Origin: Heracleum sosnowskyi
Lineage: Eukaryota > Streptophyta > Magnoliopsida > Apiales > Apiaceae
Direction of reading: 5' to 3'
Assembly: GCA_030848705.1 (NCBI GenBank)
Contig: JAUIZM010000014.1
Coordinates: 5,868,012 to 5,932,011, forward strand
DNA length: 64,000 nt
The notes below the pieces were generated by a model. The model worked only from the letters and a program-made list of their open reading frames with translations. It ran no database searches and was not told the DNA's origin. This document shows, piece after piece, positions 36,411-49,800 of the stretch. Position numbers and translations under genes: made by a program. Every line of letters begins with the position of its first letter. The stretch's first letter is position 1.

Positions 36411-39400
36411 GTGCTAAAAAAGAGGTACAAAATGGACGTACGGACCAAAAAACGCGAATTTTCATTTCCGGAAATAGGTTTTTTCGACCCCCGAAAATGG
36501 GAAAAAACCCACTTTTTGGCCCAAAACTGGTTTCACTGGCATTTTCACGCCCTCAAAAAACGAGGTTCCGGACATTTTTCTTCCGATTTTTTTTGTCACG
36601 TGCTAAAATAGAGTTACAAAATGGACGTACGGACCAAAAAACACGAATTTTCATTTCCGAAAAAAGGTTTTTTCGACCCCCGAAAATGGGAAAAAACCCA
36701 CTTTTTGGCCCAAAACTGGTTTCACTGGCATTTTCACGCCCTCAAAAAACGAGGTTCCGGACATTTTTCTTCCGATTTTTTTTGTCACGTGCTAAAATAG
36801 AGTTACAAAATGGACGTACGGACCAAAAAACGCGAATTTTCATTTCCGAAAAAAGGTTTTTTCGACCCCCGAAAATGGGAAAAAACCCACTTTTTGGCCC
36901 AAAACTGGTTTCACTGGCATTTTCACGCCCTCAAAAAACGAGGTTCCGGACATTTTTCTTCCAATTTTTTTTATCACATGCTAAAATAGAGGTACAAAAT
37001 GGACATACGGACCAAAAAACGCGAAATTTCATTTCTGGAAATGGGTTTTTTCGACCCCCGAAAATGGGAAAAAACCCAATTTTTGGCCAAAAACTGGTTT
37101 CACTGGCATTTTCACGCCCTCAAAAAACGAGGTTCCGGACATTTTTCTTCCGATTTTTTTTGTAACGTGGTAAAATAGAGGTACAAAATGGACGTACGGA
37201 CCAAAAAACGCGAATTTTCATTTCCGGAAATGGGTTTTTTCGACCCCCGAAAATGGGAAAAAACCCACTTTTTGGCCCAAAACTGGTTTCACTGGCATTT
37301 TCACGCCCTCAAAAAATGAGGTTCCGGACATTTTTCTTCCGATTTTTTTTATCACGTGCTAAAATAGAGGTACAAAATGGACGTACGGACCAAAAAACGC
37401 GAAATTTCATATCCGGAAATGGGTTTTTTCGACCCCCGAAAATGGGAAAAAACCCACTTTTTGGCCAAAAACTGGTTTCACTGGCATTTTCACGCCCTCA
37501 AAAAACGAGGTTCCGGACATTTTTCTTCCGATTTTTTTTGTAACGTGCTAAAAAAGAGGTACAAAATGGACGTACGGACCAAAAAACGCGAATTTTCATT
37601 TCCGGAAATGGGTTTTTTCGACCCCCGAAAATGGGAAAAAACCCACTTTTTGGCCCAAAACTGGTTTCACTGGCATTTTCACGCCCTCAAAAAATGAGGT
37701 TCCGGACATTTTTTTTCCGATTTGTTTTATCACGTGCTAAAATAGAGGTACAAAATGGACGTACGGACCAAAAAACGCGAAATTTCATTTCCGGAAATGG
37801 GTTTTTTCGACCCCCGAAAATGGGAAATAACCCACTTTTTGGCCAAAAACTGGTTTCACTGGCATTTTAACGCCCTCAAAAAATGAGGTTCCGGACATTT
37901 TTCTTCCGATTTTTTTTGTCACGTGCTAAAATAGAGTTACAAAATGGACGTACGGACCAAAAAACGCGAAATTTCATTTCCGGAAATGGGTTTTTTCGAC
38001 CCCCGAAAATGGGAAAAAACCCACTTTTTGGCCAAAAACTGGTTTCACTGGCATTTTCACGCCCTCAAAAAACGAGGTTCCGGACATTTTTCTTCCGATT
38101 TTTTTTGTAACGTGCTAAAAAAGAGGTACAAAATGGGCGTACGGACCAAAAAACGCGAAATTTCATTTCCGGAAATGGGTTTTTTCGACCCCAGAAAATG
38201 GGAAAAAACCCACTTTTTGGCCAAAAACTGGTTTCACTGGCATTTTCACGCCCTCAAAAAACGAGGTTCCGGACATTTTTCTTCCGATTTTTTTTGTAAC
38301 GTGCTAAAAAAGAGGTACAAAATGGACGTACGGACCAAAAAACGCGAATTTTCATTTCCGGAAATGGGTTTTTTCGACCCCCGAAAATGGGAAAAAACCC
38401 ACTTTTTGGCCCAAAACTGGTTTCACTGGCATTTTCACGCCCTCAAAAAACGAGGTTCCGGACATTTTTCTTCCGATTTTTTTTGTCACGTGCTAAAATA
38501 GAGTTACAAAATGGACGTACGGACCAAAAAACGCGAATTTTCATTTCCGAAAAAAGGTTTTTTCGACCCCCGAAAATGGGAAAAAACCCACTTTTTGGCC
38601 CAAAACTGGTTTCACTGGCATTTTCACGCCCTCAAAAAATGAGGTTCCGGACATTTTTCTTCCAATTTTTTTTATCACATGCTAAAATAGAGGTACAAAA
38701 TGGACATACGGACCAAAAAACGCAAAATTTCATTTCTGGAAATGGGTTTTTTCGACCCCCGAAAATGGGAAATAACCCACTTTTTGGCCAAAAACTGGTT
38801 TCACTGGCATTTTCACGCCCTCAAAAAACGAGGTTCCGGACATTTTTCTTCCGATTTTTTTTGTCACGTGCTAAAATAGAGTTACAAAATGGACGTACGG
38901 ACCAAAAAACGCGAATTTTCATTTCCGAAAAAAGGTTTTTTCGACCCCCGAAAATGGGAAAAAACCCACTTTTTGGCCCAAAACTGGTTTCACTGGCATT
39001 TTCACGCCCTCAAAAAACGAGGTTCCGGACATTTTTCTTCCAATTTTTTTTATCACGTGCTAAAATAGAGGTACAAAATGGACGTACGGACCAAAAAACG
39101 CGATATTTCATTTTTGGAAATGGGTTTTTTCGACCCCCGAAAATGGGAAAAAACCCACTTTTTGGCCAAAAACTGGTTTCACTGGCATTTTCACGCCCTC
39201 AAAAAATGAGGTTCCGGACATTTTTCTTCCGATTTTTTTTGTAACGTGCTAAAATAGAGGTACAAAATGGACGTACGGACCAAAAAACGCGAATTTTCAT
39301 TTCCGGAAATGGGTTTTTTCGACCCCCGAAAATGGGAAAAAACCCACTTTTTGGCCCAAAACTGGTTTCACTGGCATTTTCACGCCCTCAAAATATGAGG

Positions 39401-42400
39401 TTCCGGACATTTTTCTTCCGATTTTTTTTATCACGTGCTAAAATAGAGGTACAAAATGGACGTACGGACCAAAAAACGCGAAATTTCATTTCCGGAAATG
39501 GGTTTTTTCGACCCCCGAAAATGGGAAAAAACCCACTTTTTGGCCAAAAACTGGTTTCACTAGCATTTTCACGCCCTCAAAAAACGAGGTTCCGGACATT
39601 TTTCTTCCGATTTTTTTTGTCACGTGCTAAAATAGAGGTACAAAATGGACGTACGGACCAAAAAAACGCGAAATTTCATTTCCGGAAATGGGTTTTTGCG
39701 ACCCCCGAAATTGGGAAAAAACCCACTTTTTGGCCCAAAACTGGTTTCACTGGCATTTTCACGCCCTCAAAAAACGAGGTTCCGGACATTTTTCTTCCGA
39801 TTTTTTTTGTCACGTGCTAAAATAGAGTTACAAAATGGACGTACGGACCAAAAAACGCGAATTTTCATTTCCGAAAAAGGGTTTTTTCGACACCCGAAAA
39901 TGGGAAAAAACCCACTTTTTGGCCCAAAACTGGTTTCACGGGCATTTTCACGCCCTCAAAAAACGAGGTTTCGGACATTTTTCTTCCGATTGTTTTTATC
40001 ACGTGCTAAAATAGAGGTACAAAATGGACGTACGGACCAAAAAACGCGATATTTCATTTTTGGAAATGGGTTTTTTCGACCCCCGAAAATGGGAAAAAAC
40101 CCACTTTTTGGCCAAAAAAACTGGTTTCACTGGCATTTTCACGCCCTCAAAAAATGAGGTTCCGGACATTTTTCTTCCGATTTTTTTTGTCACGTGCTAA
40201 AATAGAGGTACAAAATGGACGTACGAACCAAAAAAACGCGAAATTTCATTTCTGGAAATGGGTTTTTTCGACCCCCGAAAATGGGAAAAAACCCACTTTT
40301 TGGCCAAAAACTGGTTTCACTGGCATTTTCACGCCCTCAAAAAACGAGGTTCCGGACATTTTTCTTCCGATTTTTTTTGTAACGTACTAAAATAGAGGTA
40401 CAAAATGGACGTACGGACCAAAAAACGCGAATTTTCATTTCCGGAAATGGGTTTTTTCGACCCCCGAAAATGGGAAAAAACCCACTTTTTGGCCCAAAAC
40501 TGGTTTCACTGGCATTTTCACGCCCTCAAAAAACGAGGTTCCGGACATTTTTCTTCCGATTTTTTTTATCACGTGCTAAAATAGAGGTACAAAATGGACG
40601 TACGGACCAAAAAACGCGAAATTTCATTTCCGGAAATGGGTTTTTTCGACCCCCGAAAATGGGAAAAAACCCACTTTTTGGCCACAAACTGGTTTCACTG
40701 GCATTTTCACGCCCTCAAAAAACGAGGTTCCGGACATTTTTCTTCCGATTTTTTTTGTCACGTGCTAAAATAGAGGTACAAAATGGACGTACGGACCAAA
40801 AAACGCGAAATTTCATTTCCGGAAATGGGTTTTTTCGACCCCCGAAAATGGGAAAAAACCCACTTTTTGGCCAAAAACTGGTTTCACTGGCATTTTCACG
40901 CCCTCAAAAAACGAGGTTCCGGACATTTTTCTTCCGATTTTTTTTGTAACGTGCTAAAAAAGAGGTACAAAATGGACGTACGGACCAAAAAACGCGAATT
41001 TTCATTTCCGGAAATGGGTTTTTTCGACCCCCGAAAATGGGAAAAAACCCACTTTTTGGCCCAAAACTGGTTTCACTGGCATTTTCACGCCCTCAAAAAA
41101 CGAGGTTCCGGACATTTTTCTTCCGATTTTTTTTATCACGTGCTAAAATAGAGGTACAAAATGGACGTACGGACCAAAAAACGCGAAATTTCATTTCCGG
41201 AAATGGGTTTTTTCGACCCCCGAAAATGGGAAAAAACCCACTTTTTGGCCAAAAACTGGTTTCACTGGCATTTTCACGCCCTCAAAAAACGAGGTTCCGG
41301 ACATTTTTCTTCCGATTTTTTTTGTCACGTGCTAAAATAGAGGTACAAAATGGACGTACGGACCAAAAAACGCGAAATTTCATTTCCGGAAATGGGTTTT
41401 TTCGACCCCCGAAAATGGGAAAAAACCCACTTTTTGGCCAAAAACTGGTTTCACTGGCATTTTCACGCCCTCAAAAAACGAGGTTCCGGACATTTTTCTT
41501 CCGATTTTTTTTGTAACGTGCTAAAAAAGAGGTACAAAATGGACGTACGGACCAAAAAACGCGAATTTTCATTTCCGGAAATGGGTTTTTTCGACCCCCG
41601 AAAATGGGAAAAAACCCACTTTTTGGCCCAAAACTGGTTTCACTGGCATTTTCACGCCCTCAAAAAACGAGGTTCCGGACATTTTTCTTCCGATTTTTTT
41701 TGTCACGTGCTAAAATAGAGGTACAATGGACGTACGGACCAAAAAAACGCGAAATTTCATTTCTGGAAATGGGTTTTTTCGACCCCCGAAAATGGGAAAA
41801 AACCCACTTTTTGGCCCAAAACTGGTTTCACTGGCATTTTCACGCCCTCAAAAAACGAGGTTCCGGACATTTTTCTTCCGATTTTTTTTGTCACGTGCTA
41901 AAATAGAGTTACAAAATGGACGTACGGACCAAAAAACGCGAATTTTCATTTCCGAAAAAAGGTTTTTTCGACCCCCGAAAATGGGAAAAAACCCACTTTT
42001 TGGCCCAAAACTGGTTTCACTGGCATTTTCACGCCCTCAAAAAACGAGGTTCCGGACATTTTTCTTCCAATTTTTTTTATCACATGCTAAAATAGAGGTA
42101 CAAAATGGACATACGGACCAAAAAACGCGAAATTTCATTTCTGGAAATGGGTTTTTTCGACCCCCGAAAATGGGAAAAAACCCACTTTTTGGCCAAAAAC
42201 TGGTTTCACTGGCATTTTCACGCCCTCAAAAAACGAGGTTCCGGACATTTTTCTTCCGATTTTTTTTGTAACGTGCTAAAAAAGAGGTACAAAATGGACG
42301 TACGGACCAAAAAACGCGAATTTTCATTTCCGGAAATAGGTTTTTTCGACCCCCGAAAATGGGAAAAAACCCACTTTTTGGCCCAAAACTGGTTTCACTG

Positions 42401-43800
42401 GCATTTTCACGCCCTCAAAAAACGAGGTTCCGGACATTTTTCTTCCGATTTTTTTTGTCACGTGCTAAAATAGAGTTACAAAATGGACGTACGGACCAAA
42501 AAACACGAATTTTCATTTCCGAAAAAAGGTTTTTTCGACCCCCGAAAATGGGAAAAAACCCACTTTTTGGCCCAAAACTGGTTTCACTGGCATTTTCACG
42601 CCCTCAAAAAACGAGGTTCCGGACATTTTTCTTCCGATTTTTTTTGTCACGTGCTAAAATAGAGTTACAAAATGGACGTACGGACCAAAAAACGCGAATT
42701 TTCATTTCCGAAAAAAGGTTTTTTCGACCCCCGAAAATGGGAAAAAACCCACTTTTTGGCCCAAAACTGGTTTCACTGGCATTTTCACGCCCTCAAAAAA
42801 TGAGGTTCCGGACATTTTTCTTCCAATTTTTTTTATCACATGCTAAAATAGAGGTACAAAATGGACATACGGACCAAAAAACGCGAAATTTCATTTCTGG
42901 AAATGGGTTTTTTCGACCCCCGAAAATGGGAAAAAACCCAATTTTTGGCCAAAAACTGGTTTCACTGGCATTTTCACGCCCTCAAAAAACGAGGTTCCGG
43001 ACATTTTTCTTCCGATTTTTTTTGTAACGTGGTAAAATAGAGGTACAAAATGGACGTACGGACCAAAAAACGCGAATTTTCATTTCCGGAAATGGGTTTT
43101 TTCGACCCCCAAAAATGGGAAAAAACCCACTTTTTGGCCCAAAACTGGTTTCACTGGCATTTTCACGCCCTCAAAAAATGAGGTTCCGGACATTTTTCTT
43201 CCGATTTTTTTTATCACGTGCTAAAATAGAGGTACAAAATGGACGTACGGACCAAAAAACGCGAAATTTCATATCCGGAAATGGGTTTTTTCGACCCCCG
43301 AAAATGGGAAAAAACCCACTTTTTGGCCAAAAACTGGTTTCACTGGCATTTTCACGCCCTCAAAAAACGAGGTTCCGGACATTTTTCTTCCGATTTTTTT
43401 TGTAACGTGCTAAAAAAGAGGTACAAAATGGACGTACGGACCAAAAAACGCGAATTTTCATTTCCGGAAATGGGTTTTTTCGACCCCCGAAAATGGGAAA
43501 AAACCCACTTTTTGGCCCAAAACTGGTTTCACTGGCATTTTCACACCCTCAAAAAATGAGGTTCCGGACATTTTTTTTCCGATTTTTTTTATCACGTGCT
43601 AAAATAGAGGTACAAAATGGACGTACGGACCAAAAAACGCGAAATTTCATTTCCGGAAATGGGTTTTTTCGACCCCCGAAAATGGGAAATAACCCACTTT
43701 TTGGCCAAAAACTGGTTTCACTGGCATTTTAACGCCCTCAAAAAATGAGGTTCCGGACATTTTTCTTCCGATTTTTTTTGTCACGTGCTAAAATAGAGTT
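35665..43800 (+). repeat. Dispersed segmental duplication within the array, offset 5862 bp (about 31 monomers)
   Basis: About 2.2 kb at 35.67-37.90 kb recurs at 41.53-43.77 kb. Shared rare markers are the GTACAATGG deletion (35859, 41721), GGAAATAGG (about 36471, 42333), AAAACACGAATTTTC (about 36640, 42502), AACGTGGTAAAATAG (about 37164, 43026) and CATATCCGG (about 37408, 43270). The intervening sequence is different HOR material, so this is a block copied within the array. Confidence 0.82.
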
Positions 43801-46800
43801 ACAAAATGGACGTACGGGCCAAAAAACGCGAATTTTCATTTCCGAAAAAGGGTTTTTTCGACCCCCGAAAATGGGAAAAAACCCACTTTTTGGCCCAAAA
43901 CTGGTTTCACTGGCATTTTCACGCCCTCAAAAAACGAGGTTCCAGACATTTTTCTTCCAATTTTTTTTATCACGTGCTAAAATAGAGGTACAAAATGGAC
44001 GTACGGACCAAAAAACGCGAAATTTCATTTCTGGAAATGGGTTTTTTCGACCCCCGAAAATGGGAAAAAACCCACTTTTTGGCCAAAAACTGGTTTCACT
44101 GGTATTTTCACGCCCTCAAAAAACGAGGTTCCGGACATTTTTCTTCCGATTTTTTTTGTAACGTGCTAAAATAGAGGTACAAAATGGACGTACGGACCAA
44201 AAAACGCGAATTTTCATTTCCGGAAATGGGTTTTTTCGACCCCCGAAAATGGGAAAAAACCCACTTTTTGGCCCAAAACTGGTTTCACTGGCATTTTCAC
44301 GCCCTCAAAAAACGAGGTTCCGGACATTTTTCTTCCGATTTTTTTTATCACGTGCTAAAATAGAGGTACAAAATGGACGTACGGACCAAAAAACGCGAAA
44401 TTTCATTTCCGGAAATGGGTTTTTTCGACCCCCGAAAATGGGAAAAAACCCACTTTTTGGCCAAAAACTGGTTTCACTGGCATTTTCACGCCCTCAAAAA
44501 ACGAGGTTCCGGACATTTTTCTTCCGATTTTTTTTGTAACGTGCTAAAAAAGAGGTACAAAATGGGCGTACGGACCAAAAAACGCGAAATTTCATTTCCG
44601 GAAATGGGTTTTTTCGACCCCAGAAAATGGGAAAAAACCCACTTTTTGGCCAAAAACTGGTTTCACTGGCATTTTCACGCCCTCAAAAAACGAGGTTCCG
44701 GACATTTTTCTTCCGATTTTTTTTGTAACGTGCTAAAAAAGAGGTACAAAATGGACGTACGGACCAAAAAACGCGAATTTTCATTTCCGGAAATGGGTTT
44801 TTTCGACCCCCGAAAATGGGAAAAAACCCACTTTTTGGCCCAAAACTGGTTTCACTGGCATTTTCACGCCCTCAAAAAACGAGGTTCCGGACATTTTTCT
44901 TCCGATTTTTTTTGTCACGTGCTAAAATAGAGTTACAAAATGGACGTACGGACCAAAAAACGCGAATTTTCATTTCCGAAAAAAGGTTTTTTCGACCCCC
45001 GAAAATGGGAAAAAACCCACTTTTTGGCCCAAAACTGGTTTCACTGGCATTTTCACGCCCTCAAAAAATGAGGTTCCGGACATTTTTCTTCCAATTTTTT
45101 TTATCACATGCTAAAATAGAGGTACAAAATGGACATACGGACCAAAAAACGCAAAATTTCATTTCTGGAAATGGGTTTTTTCGACCCCCGAAAATGGGAA
45201 ATAACCCACTTTTTGGCCAAAAACTGGTTTCACTGGCATTTTCACGCCCTCAAAAAACGAGGTTCCGGACATTTTTCTTCCGATTTTTTTTGTCACGTGC
45301 TAAAATAGAGTTACAAAATGGACGTACGGACCAAAAAACGCGAATTTTCATTTCCGAAAAAAGGTTTTTTCGACCCCCGAAAATGGGAAAAAACCCACTT
45401 TTTGGCCCAAAACTGGTTTCACTGGCATTTTCACGCCCTCAAAAAACGAGGTTCCGGACATTTTTCTTCCAATTTTTTTTATCACATGCTAAAATAGAGG
45501 TACAAAATGGACATACGGACCAAAAAACGCGAAATTTCATTTCTGGAAATGGGTTTTTTCGACCCCCGAAAATGGGAAAAAACCCACTTTTTGGCCAAAA
45601 ACTGGTTTCACTGGCATTTTCACGCCCTCAAAAAACGAGGTTCCGGACATTTTTCTTCCGATTTTTTTTGTAACGTGCTAAAATAGAGGTACAAAATGGA
45701 CGTACGGACCAAAAAACGCGAATTTTCATTTCCGGAAATGGGTTTTTTCGACCCCCGAAAATGGGAAAAAACCCACTTTTTGGCCCAAAACTGGTTTCAC
45801 TGGCATTTTCACGCCCTCAAAAAATGAGGTTCCGGACATTTTTCTTCCGATTTTTTTTATCACGTGCTAAAATAGAGGTACAAAATGGACGTACGGACCA
45901 AAAAACGCGAAATTTCATTTCCGGAAATGGGTTTTTTCGACCCCCGAAAATGGGAAAAAACCCACTTTTTGGCCAAAAACTGGTTTCACTGGCATTTTCA
46001 CGCCCTCAAAAAATGAGGTTCCGGACATTTTTCTTCCGATTTTTTTTATCACGTGCTAAAATAGAGGTACAAAATGGACGTACGGACCAAAAAACGCGAA
46101 ATTTCATTTCCGGAAATGGGTTTTTTCGACCCCCGAAAATGGGAAAAAACCCACTTTTTGGCCAAAAACTGGTTTCACTGGCATTTTCACGCCCTCAAAA
46201 AACGAGGTTCCGGACATTTTTCTTCCGATTTTTTTTGTCACGTGCTAAAATAGAGTTACAAAATGGACGTACGGACCAAAAAACGCGAATTTTCATTTCC
46301 GAAAAAAGGTTTTTTCGACCCCCGAAAATGGGAAAAAACCCACTTTTTGGCCCAAAACTGGTTTCACTGGCATTTTCACGCCCTCAAAAAACGAGGTTCC
46401 GGACATTTTTCTTCCGATTTTTTTTGTCACGTGCTAAAATAGAGTTACAAAATGGACGTACGGACCAAAAAACGCGAATTTTCATTTCCGAAAAAAGGTT
46501 TTTTCGACCCCCGAAAATGGGAAAAAACCCACTTTTTGGCCCAAAACTGGTTTCACTGGCATTTTCACGCCCTCAAAAAATGAGGTTCCGGACATTTTTC
46601 TTCCAATTTTTTTTATCACATGCTAAAATAGAGGTACAAAATGGACATACGGACCAAAAAACGCAAAATTTCATTTCTGGAAATGGGTTTTTTCGACCCC
46701 CGAAAATGGGAAATAACCCACTTTTTGGCCAAAAACTGGTTTCACTGGCATTTTCACGCCCTCAAAAAACGAGGTTCCGGACATTTTTCTTCCGATTTTT

Positions 46801-49800
46801 TTTGTCACGTGCTAAAATAGAGTTACAAAATGGACGTACGGACCAAAAAACGCGAATTTTCATTTCCGAAAAAAGGTTTTTTCGACCCCCGAAAATGGGA
46901 AAAAACCCACTTTTTGGCCCAAAACTGGTTTCACTGGCATTTTCACGCCCTCAAAAAACGAGGTTCCGGACATTTTTCTTCCAATTTTTTTTATCACATG
47001 CTAAAATAGAGGTACAAAATGGACATACGGACCAAAAAACGCGAAATTTCATTTCTGGAAATGGGTTTTTTCGACCCCCGAAAATGGGAAAAAACCCACT
47101 TTTTGGCCAAAAACTGGTTTCACTGGCATTTTCACGCCCTCAAAAAACGAGGTTCCGGACATTTTTCTTCCGATTTTTTTTGTAACGTGCTAAAATAGAG
47201 GTACAAAATGGACGTACGGACCAAAAAACGCGAATTTTCATTTCCGGAAATGGGTTTTTTCGACCCCCGAAAATGGGAAAAAACCCACTTTTTGGCCCAA
47301 AACTGGTTTCACTGGCATTTTCACGCCCTCAAAAAATGAGGTTCCGGACATTTTTCTTCCGATTTTTTTTATCACGTGCTAAAATAGAGGTACAAAATGG
47401 ACGTACGGACCAAAAAACGCGAAATTTCATTTCCGGAAATGGGTTTTTTCGACCCCCGAAAATGGGAAAAAACCCACTTTTTGGCCAAAAACTGGTTTCA
47501 CTGGCATTTTCACGCCCTCAAAAAATGAGGTTCCGGACATTTTTCTTCCGATTTTTTTTATCACGTGCTAAAATAGAGGTACAAAATGGACGTACGGACC
47601 AAAAAACGCGAAATTTCATTTCCGGAAATGGGTTTTTTCGACCCCCGAAAATGGGAAAAAACCCACTTTTTGGCCAAAAACTGGTTTCACTGGCATTTTC
47701 ACGCCCTCAAAAAACGAGGTTCCGGACATTTTTCTTCCGATTTTTTTTGTCACGTGCTAAAATAGAGTTACAAAATGGACGTACGGACCAAAAAACGCGA
47801 ATTTTCATTTCCGAAAAAAGGTTTTTTCGACCCCCGAAAATGGGAAAAAACCCACTTTTTGGCCCAAAACTGGTTTCACTGGCATTTTCACGCCCTCAAA
47901 AAACGAGGTTCCGGACATTTTTCTTCCAATTTTTTTTATCACATGCTAAAATAGAGGTACAAAATGGACATACGGACCAAAAAACGCGAAATTTCATTTC
48001 TGGAAATGGGTTTTTTCGACCCCCGAAAATGGGAAAAAACCCACTTTTTGGCCAAAAACTGGTTTCACTGGCATTTTCACGCCCTCAAAAAACGAGGTTC
48101 CGGACATTTTTCTTCCGATTTTTTTTGTAACGTGCTAAAATAGAGGTACAAAATGGACGTACGGACCAAAAAACGCGAATTTTCATTTCCGGAAATGGGT
48201 TTTTTCGACCCCCGAAAATGGGAAAAAACCCACTTTTTGGCCCAAAACGGGTTTCACTGGCATTTTCACGCCCTCAAAAAATGAGGTTCCGGACATTTTT
48301 CTTCCGATTTTTTTTATCACGTGCTAAAATAGAGGTACAAAATGGACGTACGGACCAAAAAACGCGAAATTTCATTTCCGGAAATGGGTTTTTTCGACCC
48401 CCGAAAATGGGAAAAAACCCACTTTTTGGCCAAAAACTGGTTTCACTGGCATTTTCACGCCCTCAAAAAACGAGGTTCCGGACATTTTTCTTCCGATTTT
48501 TTTTGTAACGTGCTAAAAAAGAGGTACAAAATGGACGTACGGACCAAAAAACGCGAATTTTCATTTCCGGAAATGGGTTTTTTCGACCCCCGAAAATGGG
48601 AAAAAACCCACTTTTTGGCCCAAAACTGGTTTTACTGGCATTTTCACGCCCTCAAAAAATGAGGTTCCGGACATTTTTTTTCCGATTTTTTTTATCACGT
48701 GCTAAAATAGAGGTACAAAATGGACGTACGGACCAAAAAACGCGAAATTTCATTTCCGGAAATGGGTTTTTTCGACCCCCGAAAATGGGAAATAACCCAC
48801 TTTTTGGCCAAAAACTGGTTTCACTAGCATTTTAACGCCCTCAAAAAATGAGGTTCCGGACATTTTTCTTCCGATTTTTTTTGTCACGTGCTAAAATAGA
48901 GTTACAAAATGGACGTACGGGCCAAAAAACGCGAATTTTCATTTCCGAAAAAGGGTTTTTTCGACCCCCGAAAATGGGAAAAAACCCACTTTTTGGCCCA
49001 AAACTGGTTTCACTGGCATTTTCACGCCCTCAAAAAACGAGGTTCCAGACATTTTTCTTCCAATTTTTTTTATCACGTGCTAAAATAGAGGTACAAAATG
49101 GACGTACGGACCAAAAAACGCGAAATTTCATTTCTGGAAATGGGTTTTTTCGACCCCCGAAAATGGGAAAAAACCCACTTTTTGGCCAAAAACTGGTTTC
49201 ACTGGTATTTTCACGCCCTCAAAAAACGAGGTTCCGGACATTTTTCTTCCGATTTTTTTTGTAACGTGCTAAAATAGAGGTACAAAATGGACGTACGGAC
49301 CAAAAAACGCGAATTTTCATTTCCGGAAATGGGTTTTTTCGACCCCCGAAAATGGGAAAAAACCCACTTTTTGGCCCAAAACTGGTTTCACTGGCATTTT
49401 CACGCCCTCAAAAAACGAGGTTCCGGACATTTTTCTTCCGATTTTTTTTATCACGTGCTAAAATAGAGGTACAAAATGGACGTACGGACCAAAAAACGCG
49501 AAATTTCATTTCCGGAAATGGGTTTTTTCGACCCCCGAAAATGGGAAAAAACCCACTTTTTGGCCAAAAACTGGTTTCACTGGCATTTTCACGCCCTCAA
49601 AAAACGAGGTTCCGGACATTTTTCTTCCGATTTTTTTTGTAACGTGCTAAAAAAGAGGTACAAAATGGGCGTACGGACCAAAAAACGCGAAATTTCATTT
49701 CCGGAAATGGGTTTTTTCGACCCCAGAAAATGGGAAAAAACCCACTTTTTGGCCAAAAACTGGTTTCACTGGCATTTTCACGCCCTCAAAAAACGAGGTT

